Shown: positions 40,751 to 50,656, numbered from the stretch's first letter. The stretch is 64,000 nucleotides of DNA from an uncultured Flavobacteriales bacterium (GCA_943787535.1 CALSMU010000001.1:186001-250000), one strand, 5' to 3'. The notes: generated by a model not told the origin, from the sequence alone. Translations and numbers: made by a program.

Positions 40751-41421
40751 CAGAAATCTATCTTAGAATCTAAACTAATATGTTTGAGAAATTCTGCTTT
40801 ATTATCATTCTGATTAAACACACCTGAATAACGAGATGTAATGGTACTACTTTTTGTATCTCTAACTCCTCTCATATTGACACATAGGTGCTTTGCATCA
40901 ATGACACAAGCCACATTATCAGTTTCCAGAATTTCTTTTAGTTTCTCAACTACTTGAACAGTCAATCGCTCTTGAACTTGGGGTCTTTTGGCATAAAACT
41001 GAACTATCCTATTAATTTTTGAAAGGCCAATAACATTTTTATTTGCAAAATATGCAACATGAGCTTTACCAACAATCGGAACAAAATGATGTTCGCACAG
41101 AGAATACAATTCAATGTTCTTTTCAACTAACATGCCTTTGTATTTATAGCTATTTTCGAACAACGATATTTTAGGCTCATTCAATGGGTTTAAACCACTA
41201 AATATTTCGGAAACATACATTTTAGCCACCCTTTCTGGAGAACCTGCAAGACTATCATCCTTTAAATCGAGTCCTAATGTTTCCATTATTTTCTCAAAAT
41301 AACCTTTGATAATTTCAATTTTCTCAAAATCCGATTTAGCAAATGCATCTTTAACCAAAGGAGTATCAATCGATGTCAGCACATGATCTTCTCCAATATT
41401 TTCGTTCACTTTATTTTTCAA
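40750..41421 (-). CDS. folE: GTP cyclohydrolase I
   Basis: 223 residues. It converts GTP to 7,8-dihydroneopterin triphosphate, the first step of tetrahydrofolate/pterin synthesis. The zinc ligands C109, H112 (SLCEHHF) and C180 (KHLCVNMRG) are present, along with [19 protein letters not shown] and [14 protein letters not shown] ~30-residue N-terminal stretch precedes the core, as in many type IA enzymes. First gene of the six-gene operon with cysS, pepC, yidD, ACMSD and the M1 peptidase; no regulatory site is recognised in the 77 bp upstream. Confidence 0.97.
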   Translation of the reverse strand: MKNKVNENIGEDHVLTSIDTPLVKDAFAKSDFEKIEIIKGYFEKIMETLGLDLKDDSLAGSPERVAKMYVSEIFSGLNPLNEPKISLFENSYKYKGMLVEKNIELYSLCEHHFVPIVGKAHVAYFANKNVIGLSKINRIVQFYAKRPQVQERLTVQVVEKLKEILETDNVACVIDAKHLCVNMRGVRDTKSSTITSRYSGVFNQNDNKAEFLKHISLDSKIDF

Positions 41422-41498
41422 AATTTATATGATTTATTGTATTTGTAAGAATAATAAATAGAAAACTACGTTATTCTCAATAACTGCAAGAAAATAAA

Positions 41499-42494
41499 TT
41501 ATTTTTTCCAAACAAACTTCCCTGCCTTATCAATATAGCCTTCCGTTCCTGTTTTAAAATCGCCTATTCTCACCAATGCTAACCCATTTATAAAATCAGA
41601 AGGTTTTGAAAATTGTTTCGCAACAACTAACTTTCCGGAAACATCTACATACCCCCATTTCCTGTCACTTCCTATACCAACAGCTACATTCGCTAAACCA
41701 TCACTAAAGTGATATGCGCTGTCGAATTGCGGTTTCACAACAATTTTCCCTGTCTTATCGACATAGCCAAACTTTCCACTTTTAAAATCTCCCACCCTAA
41801 CCAAAGCTCTTCCTTCACTAAATGGAAATACTTTGTCAAATTGAGCTTTGACAATAATCTTACCTGTTTTATCGATGAAGCCCCATTTACCTGTTCTTTC
41901 ATTACCAACTCTAAAAACAGCTAATCCTTCGCTAAAATCTCGAACAAAGTCAAATGTTGGCTTAATAACAAACATTCCTTTTAAGTCAATAAACCCCCAT
42001 TTATCACCTTTTCTCACTCTTGCTTTACCTTCAGAAAAATCATATGCACCTTCAAATTGTGGTTTGATTACAATTGCACCAGTAGTATTAATAAAACCAA
42101 AAAGCGTCCCAACCTGAATTCTAGCTAATCCCTCATGAAATGGATAAGCAAAATTACATACAACGTCTATTCTCTTAGTACCTGTTTTATCAATAAAAAA
42201 CCATTTTCCGTCATTTTTAACAGCCGACAAACCCTCACTAAAACCGCTTACTTTGGAATATTGTGCTGGGACAACTGTTTCACCAGATTTATTAATGAAC
42301 CCATATTTAGATCCACTTTTAATTTTTGCTAAATCCTCTTCAAAGTTATATGCTTTATCAAAAGAATTAGGAATTACGACATCCCCTTTTTTATTGATAA
42401 ACCCTTCTTTTCTTTCCACCCTTATTTTGTACAAATCTTGAGCAAATAAACTAGTAGTAATAAAGCTGCACATTAGCAACAAACGCCATCTCAT
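41499..42494 (-). CDS. WG-repeat-containing secreted protein
   Basis: 331 residues: a signal peptide (about 1-18, ending LFAQ) followed by about eight tandem WG repeats of ~33-37 residues, each with a core like KWGFIDKTGKIIVKAQFD followed by FSEG-A-V. Such repeats form beta-rich modules of uncertain function, frequently in surface or periplasmic proteins of Bacteroidota and Firmicutes. Repeat units are well diverged, so there has been no very recent expansion. It is divergent from the phosphopantetheinyl transferase gene. Confidence 0.93.
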   Translation of the reverse strand: MRWRLLLMCSFITTSLFAQDLYKIRVERKEGFINKKGDVVIPNSFDKAYNFEEDLAKIKSGSKYGFINKSGETVVPAQYSKVSGFSEGLSAVKNDGKWFFIDKTGTKRIDVVCNFAYPFHEGLARIQVGTLFGFINTTGAIVIKPQFEGAYDFSEGKARVRKGDKWGFIDLKGMFVIKPTFDFVRDFSEGLAVFRVGNERTGKWGFIDKTGKIIVKAQFDKVFPFSEGRALVRVGDFKSGKFGYVDKTGKIVVKPQFDSAYHFSDGLANVAVGIGSDRKWGYVDVSGKLVVAKQFSKPSDFINGLALVRIGDFKTGTEGYIDKAGKFVWKK

Positions 42495-42566
42495 TCTTCT
42501 TATTTTTTATAATTCTGCCTAAATTAAATAAATATACTTTACCTTCAGTCTATATTTTCATAAAAC

Positions 42567-43184
42567 ATGCCAATTTTAGACAAAGACATTTCTATTGACG
42601 ACCACGTTACCCTATGGAAAATCACTGAATCTTGGACTGAATTATTTGAATTATTTGAAAATGATGCTGAAATAAATGCTCTTATTCGAAATTTTAAAAG
42701 TGATTTAAAAAAAAAACAATTTTTAGCTTCTAGACTATTATTAAAAATGGAATTTGGAAATTGGAAAACACTGCATAGTCGCAATGGAAAGCCACGACCG
42801 ACAAACAATTCAATAGAAATATCAATCACTCATGACAGGGGAATTGCAGGTATAATTAAGAGTATAAATCCCTGTGGAATTGACATACAAGAAATCACTC
42901 CAAAAGTAATCCGCGTAAAAAGTAAATTCATTAATGAAAATGACATTTATTTTTTAAGTGAAAAAAAGAAAGATTTGACGGTTTTATGGTGCGCAAAAGA
43001 AGCTCTTTACAAGATAAATGGGAGTCCCAATATATTCTTTAAAGAGCACATGATAATTGAGGAATCAGAGGAAGAAAACATTATTGTAGGAAAAATCATT
43101 CACCCTGAATTTCGAAAAGATTATAAATTGAAAGTTCATTTTATCGAAAATTATTGCTTAGTTTACACTTTAAACAACACCTAA
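42567..43184 (+). CDS. 4'-phosphopantetheinyl transferase superfamily protein
   Basis: 205 residues of the Sfp/Gsp-like family. It transfers phosphopantetheine from CoA to a Ser of acyl-carrier or peptidyl-carrier proteins. The signature is present: SITHDRG (87-92), GIDIQEI with D106, and the WCAKEALYK block (W141, E145, K149) that binds Mg2+ and CoA. At 205 residues it lies between the ~120-residue AcpS and ~230-residue Sfp forms. It is followed 4 bp later by the GGGP synthase-like gene, so it may be the general holo-ACP synthase for this organism. Start ATG 42567. Confidence 0.92.
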   Translation: MPILDKDISIDDHVTLWKITESWTELFELFENDAEINALIRNFKSDLKKKQFLASRLLLKMEFGNWKTLHSRNGKPRPTNNSIEISITHDRGIAGIIKSINPCGIDIQEITPKVIRVKSKFINENDIYFLSEKKKDLTVLWCAKEALYKINGSPNIFFKEHMIIEESEEENIIVGKIIHPEFRKDYKLKVHFIENYCLVYTLNNT

Positions 43185-43188
43185 ACCG

Positions 43189-43932
43189 TTGAGCACATTC
43201 CAAACCATATTAAATAGATGCCAAGCAAAAGAAAAAATGTTTGCTATTTTGGTAGATCCTGACAAGTTTGGTTCGCCCAAAGATTTACAAGAATTAATTT
43301 ACAACCTCAAAATAGCATTACCCGATATAATTTTAATTGGGGGAAGTTTGATTAATAATGGCAATTTTGAACTAGTAATTAACGAACTATCTAGCCTAAA
43401 AATTGCTCCTGTTATTCTATTTCCGGGAAACAACAAGCAAGTTTCAGCCAACGCAGATGCTATTTTATTACTATCATTAATTTCAGGAAGAAATTCTGAT
43501 TTATTAATAGGACAACATGTTGTTTCTGCTTTTGACATTAAAGATGCAAACCTTGAAGTTATTCCAACCGGTTACATGCTAATTGAAAGCGGACCCTCTA
43601 CTTCTGCGCAATACATGAGCAATACACAACCTATTCCTCACAACAAAACTGACATAGCAATGGCAACTGCATTAGCTGGGGAGCAGCTTGGACTAAAATT
43701 CATATACATGGATGGTGGATCTGGAGCTCAAACACCCATTTCTAAAGAAATGATTAAGTGTGTTCGACAAACGGTTAACACTCCCTTAATCATTGGTGGC
43801 GGAATCCGAAATAAAGAACAAGCTATTGCTGCATGGAATAGTGGGGCTGACATCGTTGTTATCGGAAATGCAATTGAAAAAAATCCTGGCTTAGCTCAAG
43901 ATATTTCTCGTTTAAGAACTGTAAATGAATGA
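43189..43932 (+). CDS. Geranylgeranylglyceryl phosphate synthase family protein
   Basis: 247 residues, a TIM barrel of the PcrB/GGGPS family that joins sn-glycerol-1-phosphate to a prenyl diphosphate, forming an ether lipid precursor. Visible motifs: FAILVDPDKF (18-27), GGSLI, LFPGN, YMLIESGPSTSAQYM, FIYMDGGSGA, and IGGGIRNKEQ with VVIGNAIEKNPG near the C-terminus. The start is a TTG, without an in-frame ATG before the first barrel strand. It is an archaeal-type activity known in several Bacteroidota, where the product and role are less clear. It overlaps the next gene by 4 bp. Confidence 0.93.
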   Translation: MSTFQTILNRCQAKEKMFAILVDPDKFGSPKDLQELIYNLKIALPDIILIGGSLINNGNFELVINELSSLKIAPVILFPGNNKQVSANADAILLLSLISGRNSDLLIGQHVVSAFDIKDANLEVIPTGYMLIESGPSTSAQYMSNTQPIPHNKTDIAMATALAGEQLGLKFIYMDGGSGAQTPISKEMIKCVRQTVNTPLIIGGGIRNKEQAIAAWNSGADIVVIGNAIEKNPGLAQDISRLRTVNE

Positions 43933-44585
43933 AACTAGTTGTTTTTTCAAGTCATAGCAATCTCCATTCTGAACCCAAGCAAGTAGTTGAGATGTTTAAA
44001 CATGGGCTGGAAACTCTTCACTTGAGAAAGCCTAATTTCTCTGCAAAAGACCTTGTAGAATATATTGAATTAATACCATCAGAATATCATAATAGAATTG
44101 TCATTCATACACATCACAAATTGGTTAAAAAATTCAATTTAAAAGGAATACATTTCAGCAAAGTCCATCGAGACAAAAAGTACAACACCAAACTAAAATA
44201 CTTAAGTTTTCGATTAAGATTCGGCAATATTTTAATCACAAGATCCTGTCATAAAATCCATAAATTGGAAGATAATTCCAGTCGATATGCTTATGTGTTT
44301 TTAAGCCCAATGTTTGAAAGCTTATCCAAAAAATCGCATAGCGGATTATTCAGTGAGCGCCATATTAAAAAAGCATTAGCAGAAAAAAAACAAAAAGTAT
44401 ATGCTTTGGGTGGAGTTGACGAGTCTAAATTTGAAGAACTTCATGATTTAGGCTTTGAGGGAGTGGCTATGCTGGGGGCTATATGGAATACAGACCAGGA
44501 ACCTCTGAGGGTATATTTATCTGCTAGAGAATCGATCAAAAACCTAATAAGCAAAAAATCCCCGATTCATCAACTCTTATCGTAA
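43929..44585 (+). CDS. ThiE/TenI-like TIM-barrel protein
   Basis: 218 residues. The beta-alpha barrel layout and LHLRKP, SCH, VFLSPMFESLSKKSH and ALGGV motifs match the thiamine phosphate synthase superfamily. However, the HIGQ substrate motif is replaced by GIHFSKVHR, so it may be a TenI-like relative rather than an active ThiE. No thiamine genes lie nearby; it is instead coupled by a 4-bp overlap to the GGGP synthase gene. Cytosolic; Lys-rich throughout. The call is to family only. Confidence 0.8.
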   Translation: MKLVVFSSHSNLHSEPKQVVEMFKHGLETLHLRKPNFSAKDLVEYIELIPSEYHNRIVIHTHHKLVKKFNLKGIHFSKVHRDKKYNTKLKYLSFRLRFGNILITRSCHKIHKLEDNSSRYAYVFLSPMFESLSKKSHSGLFSERHIKKALAEKKQKVYALGGVDESKFEELHDLGFEGVAMLGAIWNTDQEPLRVYLSARESIKNLISKKSPIHQLLS

Positions 44586-44638
44586 CCATTGTTGATAAGC
44601 TACGTAGAAGGTTGTGCTTTCCATTAAAGAAGGAAAAC

Positions 44639-45559
44639 ATGACAGTATATAAACGAATACTTTTAATTTTAGCAATTACCTACTATAATTTGGCAGGAGC
44701 TGCTGACGATAGAATTTCAAGAAACCAATATATTGAAACTTGGAAGACCGAAGCTATCAGTCAAATGGGCGCCTATGGTATACCAGCAAGTATCACTTTA
44801 GCACAAGGAATCCTTGAAAGCGGAGATGGAAATTCTCGCCTAGCAAAGCAAGGAAACAATCATTTTGGCATCAAATGTCATAATTGGACAGGTAAAACTA
44901 TTCACAAAGATGATGACAAGAAAAATGAATGTTTCCGGAAATACGAGAGTGCTCGACAGTCCTTTCAAGACCACTCCGAATTCTTATCTAAAAGAGGGCG
45001 TTATTCATTTCTTTTTGACTTAAAACCAAATGACTACAAAGGATGGGCTAGGGGGTTAAAAACAGCAGGGTATGCCACAAATCCCAAGTACGCAACTTTA
45101 CTGATAACGCTAATCGAAAAAAACAACCTACAACAATACGATAATATGGTGCTGCCTATAAACAACCATTCAAATACAAGTAATAGTTTTTTGTTTGCTG
45201 GCTTAAGTAAACCACAAACGAGTAAACACTCCATTTACATTCATAACAACAACATTAAATATATCAAAGTAAAATCAAAAGACACGTTTTATAAAATATC
45301 GAAAGAATTTGGAATGCATTTAGGACAAATATATAAGTATAATGATTTATCTGACAAAAACTTCATCAAAGAAGGCGATATAATATACTTGCAACCCAAA
45401 AGAAAAAAGGCTAAAGTTGAATCGCACAAAGTAAAAGAAAACGAAACATTACAAGGCATTTCGCAGCTTTATGGAATCAAGTTGAAATCTATTTGTAAAA
45501 AGAACAAACTTGAAGCCGAAACAATATTGCAACAAGGACAAATACTTGAATTAAGATAA
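44639..45559 (+). CDS. Glucosaminidase with LysM repeats
   Basis: 306 residues. Peptidoglycan hydrolase-type protein: signal peptide (1-20, ending AGA), a mannosyl-glycoprotein endo-beta-N-acetylglucosaminidase-like domain (about 28-175) with catalytic E60 in ITLAQGILESGDGN and NHFGIKCH, then two C-terminal LysM modules (about 209-257 and 261-306) for binding cell-wall glycan. ATG 44639 is chosen because an AAGGA sequence 7 bp upstream acts as a ribosome site and because the signal peptide starts there; a TTG at 44612 is less likely. It is probably at the end of the plus-strand set, followed by a strong terminator. Confidence 0.94.
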   Translation: MTVYKRILLILAITYYNLAGAADDRISRNQYIETWKTEAISQMGAYGIPASITLAQGILESGDGNSRLAKQGNNHFGIKCHNWTGKTIHKDDDKKNECFRKYESARQSFQDHSEFLSKRGRYSFLFDLKPNDYKGWARGLKTAGYATNPKYATLLITLIEKNNLQQYDNMVLPINNHSNTSNSFLFAGLSKPQTSKHSIYIHNNNIKYIKVKSKDTFYKISKEFGMHLGQIYKYNDLSDKNFIKEGDIIYLQPKRKKAKVESHKVKENETLQGISQLYGIKLKSICKKNKLEAETILQQGQILELR

Positions 45560-45605
45560 GATACTAAAAATCAACAAAATTGATGAATGCGTTTGTTGTG
45601 AAAAG

Positions 45606-45640
45606 GCCCTTTGATACTAAGGTATTGAGGGCTTTTTTTT
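45606..45640 (+). terminator. Terminator after the glucosaminidase gene
   Basis: A stem of gccct/agggc extended by GATAC/GTATT with one mismatch and wobble pairs, 4-nt loop (taag), and eight T residues directly after. It is 46 bp beyond the stop codon. The remaining ~90 bp before the convergent sufD end show nothing coding. Confidence 0.8.
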
Positions 45641-45728
45641 GCTTCAGTATTGGTAGGTATTACAAATAAGTATACCTGTCACGCTTATCGGAGAAAATGA
45701 ACAATAAAAAAATAAATTCGTTACAATC

Positions 45729-46979
45729 TTAACCCAATTTTTCTTTGATCCAAATTCTTAATACCTCAGAATCTACTTTGTCAAGAACCTCATCAGCAAA
45801 TGCCTGCATCAATAGAGCTTGAGCAGATTCCTTGCTTAGGCCTCTAGTTTGCAAGTAATACAAGGCTTCTTCATCAAATTGACCTGTTGTAGTACCGTGA
45901 CTGCACTTTACGTCATCAGCAAAAATTTCAAGTTCAGGTTTTGCATTCATAGTAGCTTCTCTGGACAAAATAATATTTTTGTTCTGCTGATAAGCTTCAA
46001 TTTTTTGGGCATCTTCAGCAACAATTACCTTCCCATTAAACACTCCTGTTGATTTATCTCTTAAGACACCTTTATATAATTCGAAAGATGTGCAATTAGG
46101 CTTCAAATGACTAACCTTAGTATGATTATCAACGTGCTGAATCCCTTTTTGCATGTACAATCCATTCATTTCAGAAGTGCAGTTTTCACCATCAACATCA
46201 ATATTAACTCCATTCCTTACAAAATCACCAGAAATTGTAGCCGTATTTATTTTAAAAATACTATTAGCTTTTTGATCAACTTGTACAGTGCAAATTAGGT
46301 TATTATTAGGCTCTTCATATTGAACTTTATCCAGAGTAACCTTAGCATTTTCTTTTACAAAAACTTCAGTCACGCTGTTTGTTAAGCATTCAATAGCATT
46401 TAAAGACGCATATGATTGCACCACACTAACTTCCGAAAATTGATCTACGACTATAAGTAAGCGCAAATTACTTATCACATTACTTTTTGTGTTTACATGA
46501 ATAACATGAATCGGTTTTTCCAGTTTAACTTTTTTAGGTATATGAATAAAAACACCCTCATGGAAGTAGCTTGTGTTTAAAGCTGTGAAAACCTCTTCAT
46601 TATTCTTTGCTATTCCATTAAACGTACTATGAATCAAGGACACATGTTCTTCCATTGCATTTGGAAAAGTATCTACCAAAACCTCATCAGGGAAATTTAC
46701 ATCTGACAACTCCTTAGAATAAACACCATTTACCAGTATTATATTATGTGCATCTAAAGAAGGTGCTATTTCATTCGAAAGATCTACTTGGTCAGCTTCA
46801 TTAAATTGAACATATTTCTTTTTTAAAATCCTCTTAACCGAAGTATAACGCCAATCCTCTGTTTTACGGGTAGGAAACTCCAACCCTTTTAATAATTCGA
46901 AAGCTTGGTTTTTAGCTCCTAACCCAACCCCCATTTGAGACAAAGAGTTCAGTAAATTATTTTCTTTCAAAACTACCAT
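45729..46979 (-). CDS. sufD: Fe-S cluster assembly protein SufD
   Basis: 416 residues; scaffold partner of SufB in the SufBCD complex. N-terminal helical part with FPTRKTEDWRYTSVKRILKK (29-50 region), then a right-handed beta-helix with repeated hydrophobic rungs, and the C-terminal family block ending DDVKCSHGTTTGQFDEEALYYLQTRG and KVDSEVLRIWIKEKLG. The SHG motif contains the conserved His near 346. The gene's start abuts the sufC stop, so the three are co-transcribed. sufS and sufE do not follow within the window. Confidence 0.95.
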   Translation of the reverse strand: MVVLKENNLLNSLSQMGVGLGAKNQAFELLKGLEFPTRKTEDWRYTSVKRILKKKYVQFNEADQVDLSNEIAPSLDAHNIILVNGVYSKELSDVNFPDEVLVDTFPNAMEEHVSLIHSTFNGIAKNNEEVFTALNTSYFHEGVFIHIPKKVKLEKPIHVIHVNTKSNVISNLRLLIVVDQFSEVSVVQSYASLNAIECLTNSVTEVFVKENAKVTLDKVQYEEPNNNLICTVQVDQKANSIFKINTATISGDFVRNGVNIDVDGENCTSEMNGLYMQKGIQHVDNHTKVSHLKPNCTSFELYKGVLRDKSTGVFNGKVIVAEDAQKIEAYQQNKNIILSREATMNAKPELEIFADDVKCSHGTTTGQFDEEALYYLQTRGLSKESAQALLMQAFADEVLDKVDSEVLRIWIKEKLG

Positions 46980-47729
46980 CTACGCTTTCGCTTTTGTCAA
47001 CCAATCGTAACCTTTCTCTTCTAGCTCAAGAGCCAGTTCTTTACCTCCTGTTTTAATGATTCTTCCATCATATAAAACATGCACAAAATCAGGAATAATA
47101 TAATCCAATAACCTTTGGTAGTGTGTTATTAAAATTGTAGCATTATGCTTGCTCTTTAGAGTATTCACTCCATGTGCAACTATTCTTAACGCATCAATGT
47201 CCAAGCCAGAATCTGTTTCATCTAAGATTGACAATTTTGGTTCTAACATTGCCATTTGGAAAATTTCATTTCGTTTTTTCTCACCTCCGGAAAAACCAAC
47301 ATTAACTGATCGATTTTTCAATTTATCACTCAACTCTACCAAAGTCGATTTTTCCTTAACCATTTTAAGAAAATCTTTCGCGGCAATAGGCTCTTGCTCA
47401 AAATACTTTCGCCTTTCATTAATTGCCGTTTTCAGAAAATTAATATTACTCACGCCTGGTATTTCAACCGGATATTGAAAAGCCAAAAATATACCTTCCC
47501 AAGATCTTTCTTCTGGATTAAGCTCTAATAATTCTTTCCCAAGGTAGTCAACTTCACCGGCAGTAACTTCATATTCATCGCGACCTGCTAACACAGAAGA
47601 CAACGTACTTTTTCCTGAGCCATTAGGACCCATGACTGCATGTATTTCACCAGCCTTAACCTCTATGTCTAATCCTTTTAAGATTTCCTTATCGCCAACT
47701 GAGGCATGTAAATTTTTAACTTTTAACAT
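46980..47729 (-). CDS. sufC: Fe-S cluster assembly ATPase SufC
   Basis: 249 residues; soluble ABC-type ATPase that powers SufBD scaffolding. Walker A is GPNGSGKST (34-42), the Q loop FLAFQYPVEIPGV near 88-100, signature FSGGEKKRNE near 149, Walker B LSILDETDSGLD near 170, H-loop ITHYQRLL near 202. The DETDSGLD variant is specific to SufC. 25 bp after sufB, abutting sufD. Confidence 0.97.
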   Translation of the reverse strand: MLKVKNLHASVGDKEILKGLDIEVKAGEIHAVMGPNGSGKSTLSSVLAGRDEYEVTAGEVDYLGKELLELNPEERSWEGIFLAFQYPVEIPGVSNINFLKTAINERRKYFEQEPIAAKDFLKMVKEKSTLVELSDKLKNRSVNVGFSGGEKKRNEIFQMAMLEPKLSILDETDSGLDIDALRIVAHGVNTLKSKHNATILITHYQRLLDYIIPDFVHVLYDGRIIKTGGKELALELEEKGYDWLTKAKA

Positions 47730-47753
47730 CTATATCTCTTTTTCTAGAAAGAA

Positions 47754-49199
47754 CTAACCAACACTTCCTTCCAAACTAATTTCCAATAATTTTTGAGCTT
47801 CAACGGCAAACTCCATGGGAAGTTTATTTAATACTTCCTTTGCATAACCGTTTACAATTAAACTGATGGCTTTTTCCTCCCCAATACCTCTTTGCAAACA
47901 ATAAAATTTTTGATCTTCTCCAATTTTACTTGTGGTAGCTTCATGTTCTAATTGTGCTGTTGAGTTCTCGCATTCGATATATGGATATGTATGCGCACCA
48001 CAGGTATCTGTCATTAAAAGTGAATCACATTGAGAAAAATTACGGGAATTATCAGCTCCTTTACCGATTTTCACTAACCCCCTGTAAGAGTTGTGACTAT
48101 TACCCGCAGAAATTCCTTTAGATATAATCGTACTCTTAGTATTTTTTCCTACGTGCAACATTTTAGTACCTGTATCGGCCATTTGATGATTATTGGTAAC
48201 TGCCACTGAATAAAATTCCCCAACCGAATTATTCCCTTTCAAAATACAAGACGGATACTTCCAGGTTATGGCAGAACCAGTCTCTACCTGCGTCCAAGAA
48301 ATCTTTGCGTTTTGTTCGCAAACACCTCTTTTAGTAACAAAGTTAAATACTCCCCCTACTCCATCTTTGTCTCCAGGATACCAATTCTGTACTGTGGAAT
48401 ATTTAATTTCTGCATCATCAAGAGCTATCAATTCCACAACAGCTGCGTGTAATTGATTTTCATCTCTTTGCGGTGCGGTACAACCTTCCAAGTAACTCAC
48501 GTAACTACCTTTATCAGCAATTAAAAGTGTTCTTTCAAACTGTCCAGTTCCTGATTCATTTATTCTAAAATAAGTTGACAATTCCATGGGACACTTCGTT
48601 CCTTTTGGAATGTAACAAAATGAACCATCAGAAAACACAGCAGAATTCAATGCGGCGTAATAATTATCTGAAGAAGGAACAACCGTTCCCAAATATTTCT
48701 TCACTAAGTCAGGATGATCTTTAACTGCCTCGCTAAAGGAGCAAAATATAATACCCAATTCACCTAGTTTTTCCTTGAATGAAGTTGCTACTGAAACAGA
48801 ATCCATTACAAAATCAACAGCTACACCTGTCAACTTCTTTTGCTCTTCCAAAGAAATCCCCAAACGTTCCATTGTTTTCAATATCTCTGGATCTACTTCA
48901 TCTAAACTCGCTAATTCTTTTTTAGGTTTAGGAGCAGAATAAAAAACTATATCTTGAAGGCTTGGTTTTTCATAAGTAACATGCGCCCAATCAGGCTCAG
49001 TCATTCCTTGAAACACTCTAAAAGCCTTTAGCCTATATTCTAAAAGCCATTCCGGCTCTTCTTTCTTAGATGAGATTATACGAACGGTTTCTTCCGTTAA
49101 TCCTTTAGGTATTTTTTCGGAATCAACATCAGTAGTAAAACCAAATTCATATTCTTGATCTACTAGGTCCTGTTTTAAGTCATCTTCACTATACGCCAT
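47754..49199 (-). CDS. sufB: Fe-S cluster assembly protein SufB
   Basis: 481 residues from the start at 49199, giving [19 protein letters not shown], the typical beginning; an upstream in-frame start (49235) would run 25 bp into sufA. It is a beta-helix scaffold that forms nascent clusters with SufCD. Visible: [42 protein letters not shown] (with the proposed Cys), and [20 protein letters not shown], the C-terminal [13 protein letters not shown] block. Sequence is firmly SufB, not SufD. Confidence 0.97.
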   Translation of the reverse strand: MAYSEDDLKQDLVDQEYEFGFTTDVDSEKIPKGLTEETVRIISSKKEEPEWLLEYRLKAFRVFQGMTEPDWAHVTYEKPSLQDIVFYSAPKPKKELASLDEVDPEILKTMERLGISLEEQKKLTGVAVDFVMDSVSVATSFKEKLGELGIIFCSFSEAVKDHPDLVKKYLGTVVPSSDNYYAALNSAVFSDGSFCYIPKGTKCPMELSTYFRINESGTGQFERTLLIADKGSYVSYLEGCTAPQRDENQLHAAVVELIALDDAEIKYSTVQNWYPGDKDGVGGVFNFVTKRGVCEQNAKISWTQVETGSAITWKYPSCILKGNNSVGEFYSVAVTNNHQMADTGTKMLHVGKNTKSTIISKGISAGNSHNSYRGLVKIGKGADNSRNFSQCDSLLMTDTCGAHTYPYIECENSTAQLEHEATTSKIGEDQKFYCLQRGIGEEKAISLIVNGYAKEVLNKLPMEFAVEAQKLLEISLEGSVG

Positions 49200-49210
49200 C
49201 TTTTTTTGTA

Positions 49211-49534
49211 TTAAAGTGAGAAACTCTCTCCGCAACCACAGGTTCTTTCTGCATTTGGATTCTTAAAAACAAAGCCCTTACCGTTCAACCCTCCCGAATA
49301 GTCTAGGGTAGTACCAACTAAATACAAGAAGCTTTTCTTATCGATAACTATTTTTACTCCGTTACTTTCAAACTCTTTATCTGTACCTTTAATTTCATTA
49401 TCAAAAGTAAGTTGATACATAAGACCTGAACAGCCTCCACCTTCAACACCTACACGAATAAAAAAGTTATCTTTTCCCTCTTCACTCATCATTCTGGTGG
49501 CAGTACTTTTTGCTAAATCGGTTACTTCAATCAT
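49211..49534 (-). CDS. A-type iron-sulfur carrier (SufA/IscA/HesB family)
   Basis: 107 residues. It carries clusters or iron from the SUF scaffold to apoproteins. The three conserved cysteines are C35 ([10 protein letters not shown]), C99 and C101 (TCGCGE), arranged as in the CxnCxC family. It is first in the sufA-B-C-D order. SufA is the likely functional name, but A-type carriers cannot be told apart reliably by sequence alone. Confidence 0.94.
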   Translation of the reverse strand: MIEVTDLAKSTATRMMSEEGKDNFFIRVGVEGGGCSGLMYQLTFDNEIKGTDKEFESNGVKIVIDKKSFLYLVGTTLDYSGGLNGKGFVFKNPNAERTCGCGESFSL

Positions 49535-49576
49535 TTTCTTATTTAGATTAATTACAAATAAGCATGTATTTAACTA

Positions 49577-49584
49577 CAAAAATA
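49577..49584 (-). promoter_or_regulatory. Putative -7 box for the suf operon
   Basis: The minus strand reads TATTTTTG, an exact TAnnTTTG match, 43 bp before the SufA start. No -33 TTG at the expected spacing and no recognisable iron-responsive operator nearby, though A/T-rich inverted repeats lie further upstream in the ~240-bp interval. Confidence 0.45.
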
Positions 49585-49773
49585 GTCTTTTTATTGGTCT
49601 AAAAAGATGATAATCCTCATTATTTTTGAAGATTAACATGAGTTTAAGCTGTTCAACTATGCGACAAGCACCCCACATAAAAATAAAAGTTTGTTTCTTA
49701 TGTAGTGTTTAACCCTAGTTGAAAGTAAATGCAACACGAAAAAGCTACTCACAAGACATATATCTAACTTATA

Positions 49774-49805
49774 AAAAAAGCCACTTCAAATGAGTGGCTT
49801 TTTTA
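49774..49805 (-). terminator. Terminator after the sdh operon
   Basis: Perfect stem aaaaaagccact/agtggctttttt with a loop of about 8 nt and T tracts on both strands. It lies 17 bp past the sdhB stop in that gene's direction. The adjacent ~240 bp to sufA hold no coding frame that I can support. Confidence 0.9.
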
Positions 49806-49821
49806 TGATTTTTTTTTGTTG

Positions 49822-50592
49822 TTAATCTTCCTTTGTCAAAGAAGCTTTTAAATATTCTCTATTCATAATAGCGATGTTCTCTAGAGAAATTCCTTTCGGA
49901 CATTCAACTTCGCAAGCGCCTGTGTTAGTGCAATTACCAAATCCTTCTAAATCCATTTGCTTAACCATGTTCAACACCCTATCTTTTCTTTCAACCTGCC
50001 CTTGAGGCAATAAAGAGTATTGAGCAACTTTTGCACCAACAAATAGCATTGCAGAGGCATTTTTACAAGTGGCTACACAAGCTCCGCATCCAATACAAGT
50101 AGCTGCATCCATTGCTTTATCAGCATTGTCCTTACTAATGGGCGTTGCATTTGCATCTTGCGTATTTCCCGAGGTATTCACCGAAATAAATCCACCCGCT
50201 TGTTGAATTCTGTCAAAAGAGGAGCGATCAACTTTCAAATCTTTCAATACGGGAAAAGCTTTTGCTCTCCAAGGCTCTATCGTTATTGTTTCACCATCTT
50301 TAAATTTCCTCATATGAAGCTGACAAGTAGTAACTGCCCTATCCGGTCCATGAGCTTCTCCGTTGATATACAACGAGCACATCCCACAGATTCCTTCTCT
50401 ACAATCGTGGTCAAATTCCACAGGTTCTTCTCCTTTGCTTATTAGCCCTTCATTTAACACATCCATCATTTCAAGGAATGAGGAGTTTGGAGATATACCA
50501 TTAACTTTGTAATCTACCATTTTTCCTGAAGACTTTTGGTCTTTTTGACGCCAGATCTTTAATGTTAAATTCATGTCTTTAGTTCCTGACAT
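49822..50592 (-). CDS. sdhB: Succinate dehydrogenase/fumarate reductase iron-sulfur subunit
   Basis: 256 residues of complex II. The [2Fe-2S] ligands are C64, C69, C72 and C90 ([13 protein letters not shown]); the [4Fe-4S] and [3Fe-4S] clusters use C166, C169, C172 (ATCIGCGAC), C176 and a second set in [16 protein letters not shown] near 217-230. Sits on the cytoplasmic side between SdhA and the membrane cytochrome. ATG 50592 is chosen; a Met at codon 7 is also possible. Last of the operon; gap of 64 bp after sdhA. Confidence 0.96.
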   Translation of the reverse strand: MSGTKDMNLTLKIWRQKDQKSSGKMVDYKVNGISPNSSFLEMMDVLNEGLISKGEEPVEFDHDCREGICGMCSLYINGEAHGPDRAVTTCQLHMRKFKDGETITIEPWRAKAFPVLKDLKVDRSSFDRIQQAGGFISVNTSGNTQDANATPISKDNADKAMDAATCIGCGACVATCKNASAMLFVGAKVAQYSLLPQGQVERKDRVLNMVKQMDLEGFGNCTNTGACEVECPKGISLENIAIMNREYLKASLTKED

Positions 50593-50656
50593 AATTCTTT
50601 GTGTTTATTGGTTTAGTGCTCCTTAATCAAATGCATATGAATACGGAACATATTGC

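Noticed and set aside
41499-42494. WG repeats as a tandem DNA repeat
   Set aside because: Repeats are protein-level, with units too diverged at the DNA level to be a satellite-like repeat.
45655-45677. Inverted aggtat/atacct repeat between the glucosaminidase and sufD
   Set aside because: Only 6 bp with an 11-nt loop in an A/T-rich gap; likely chance.
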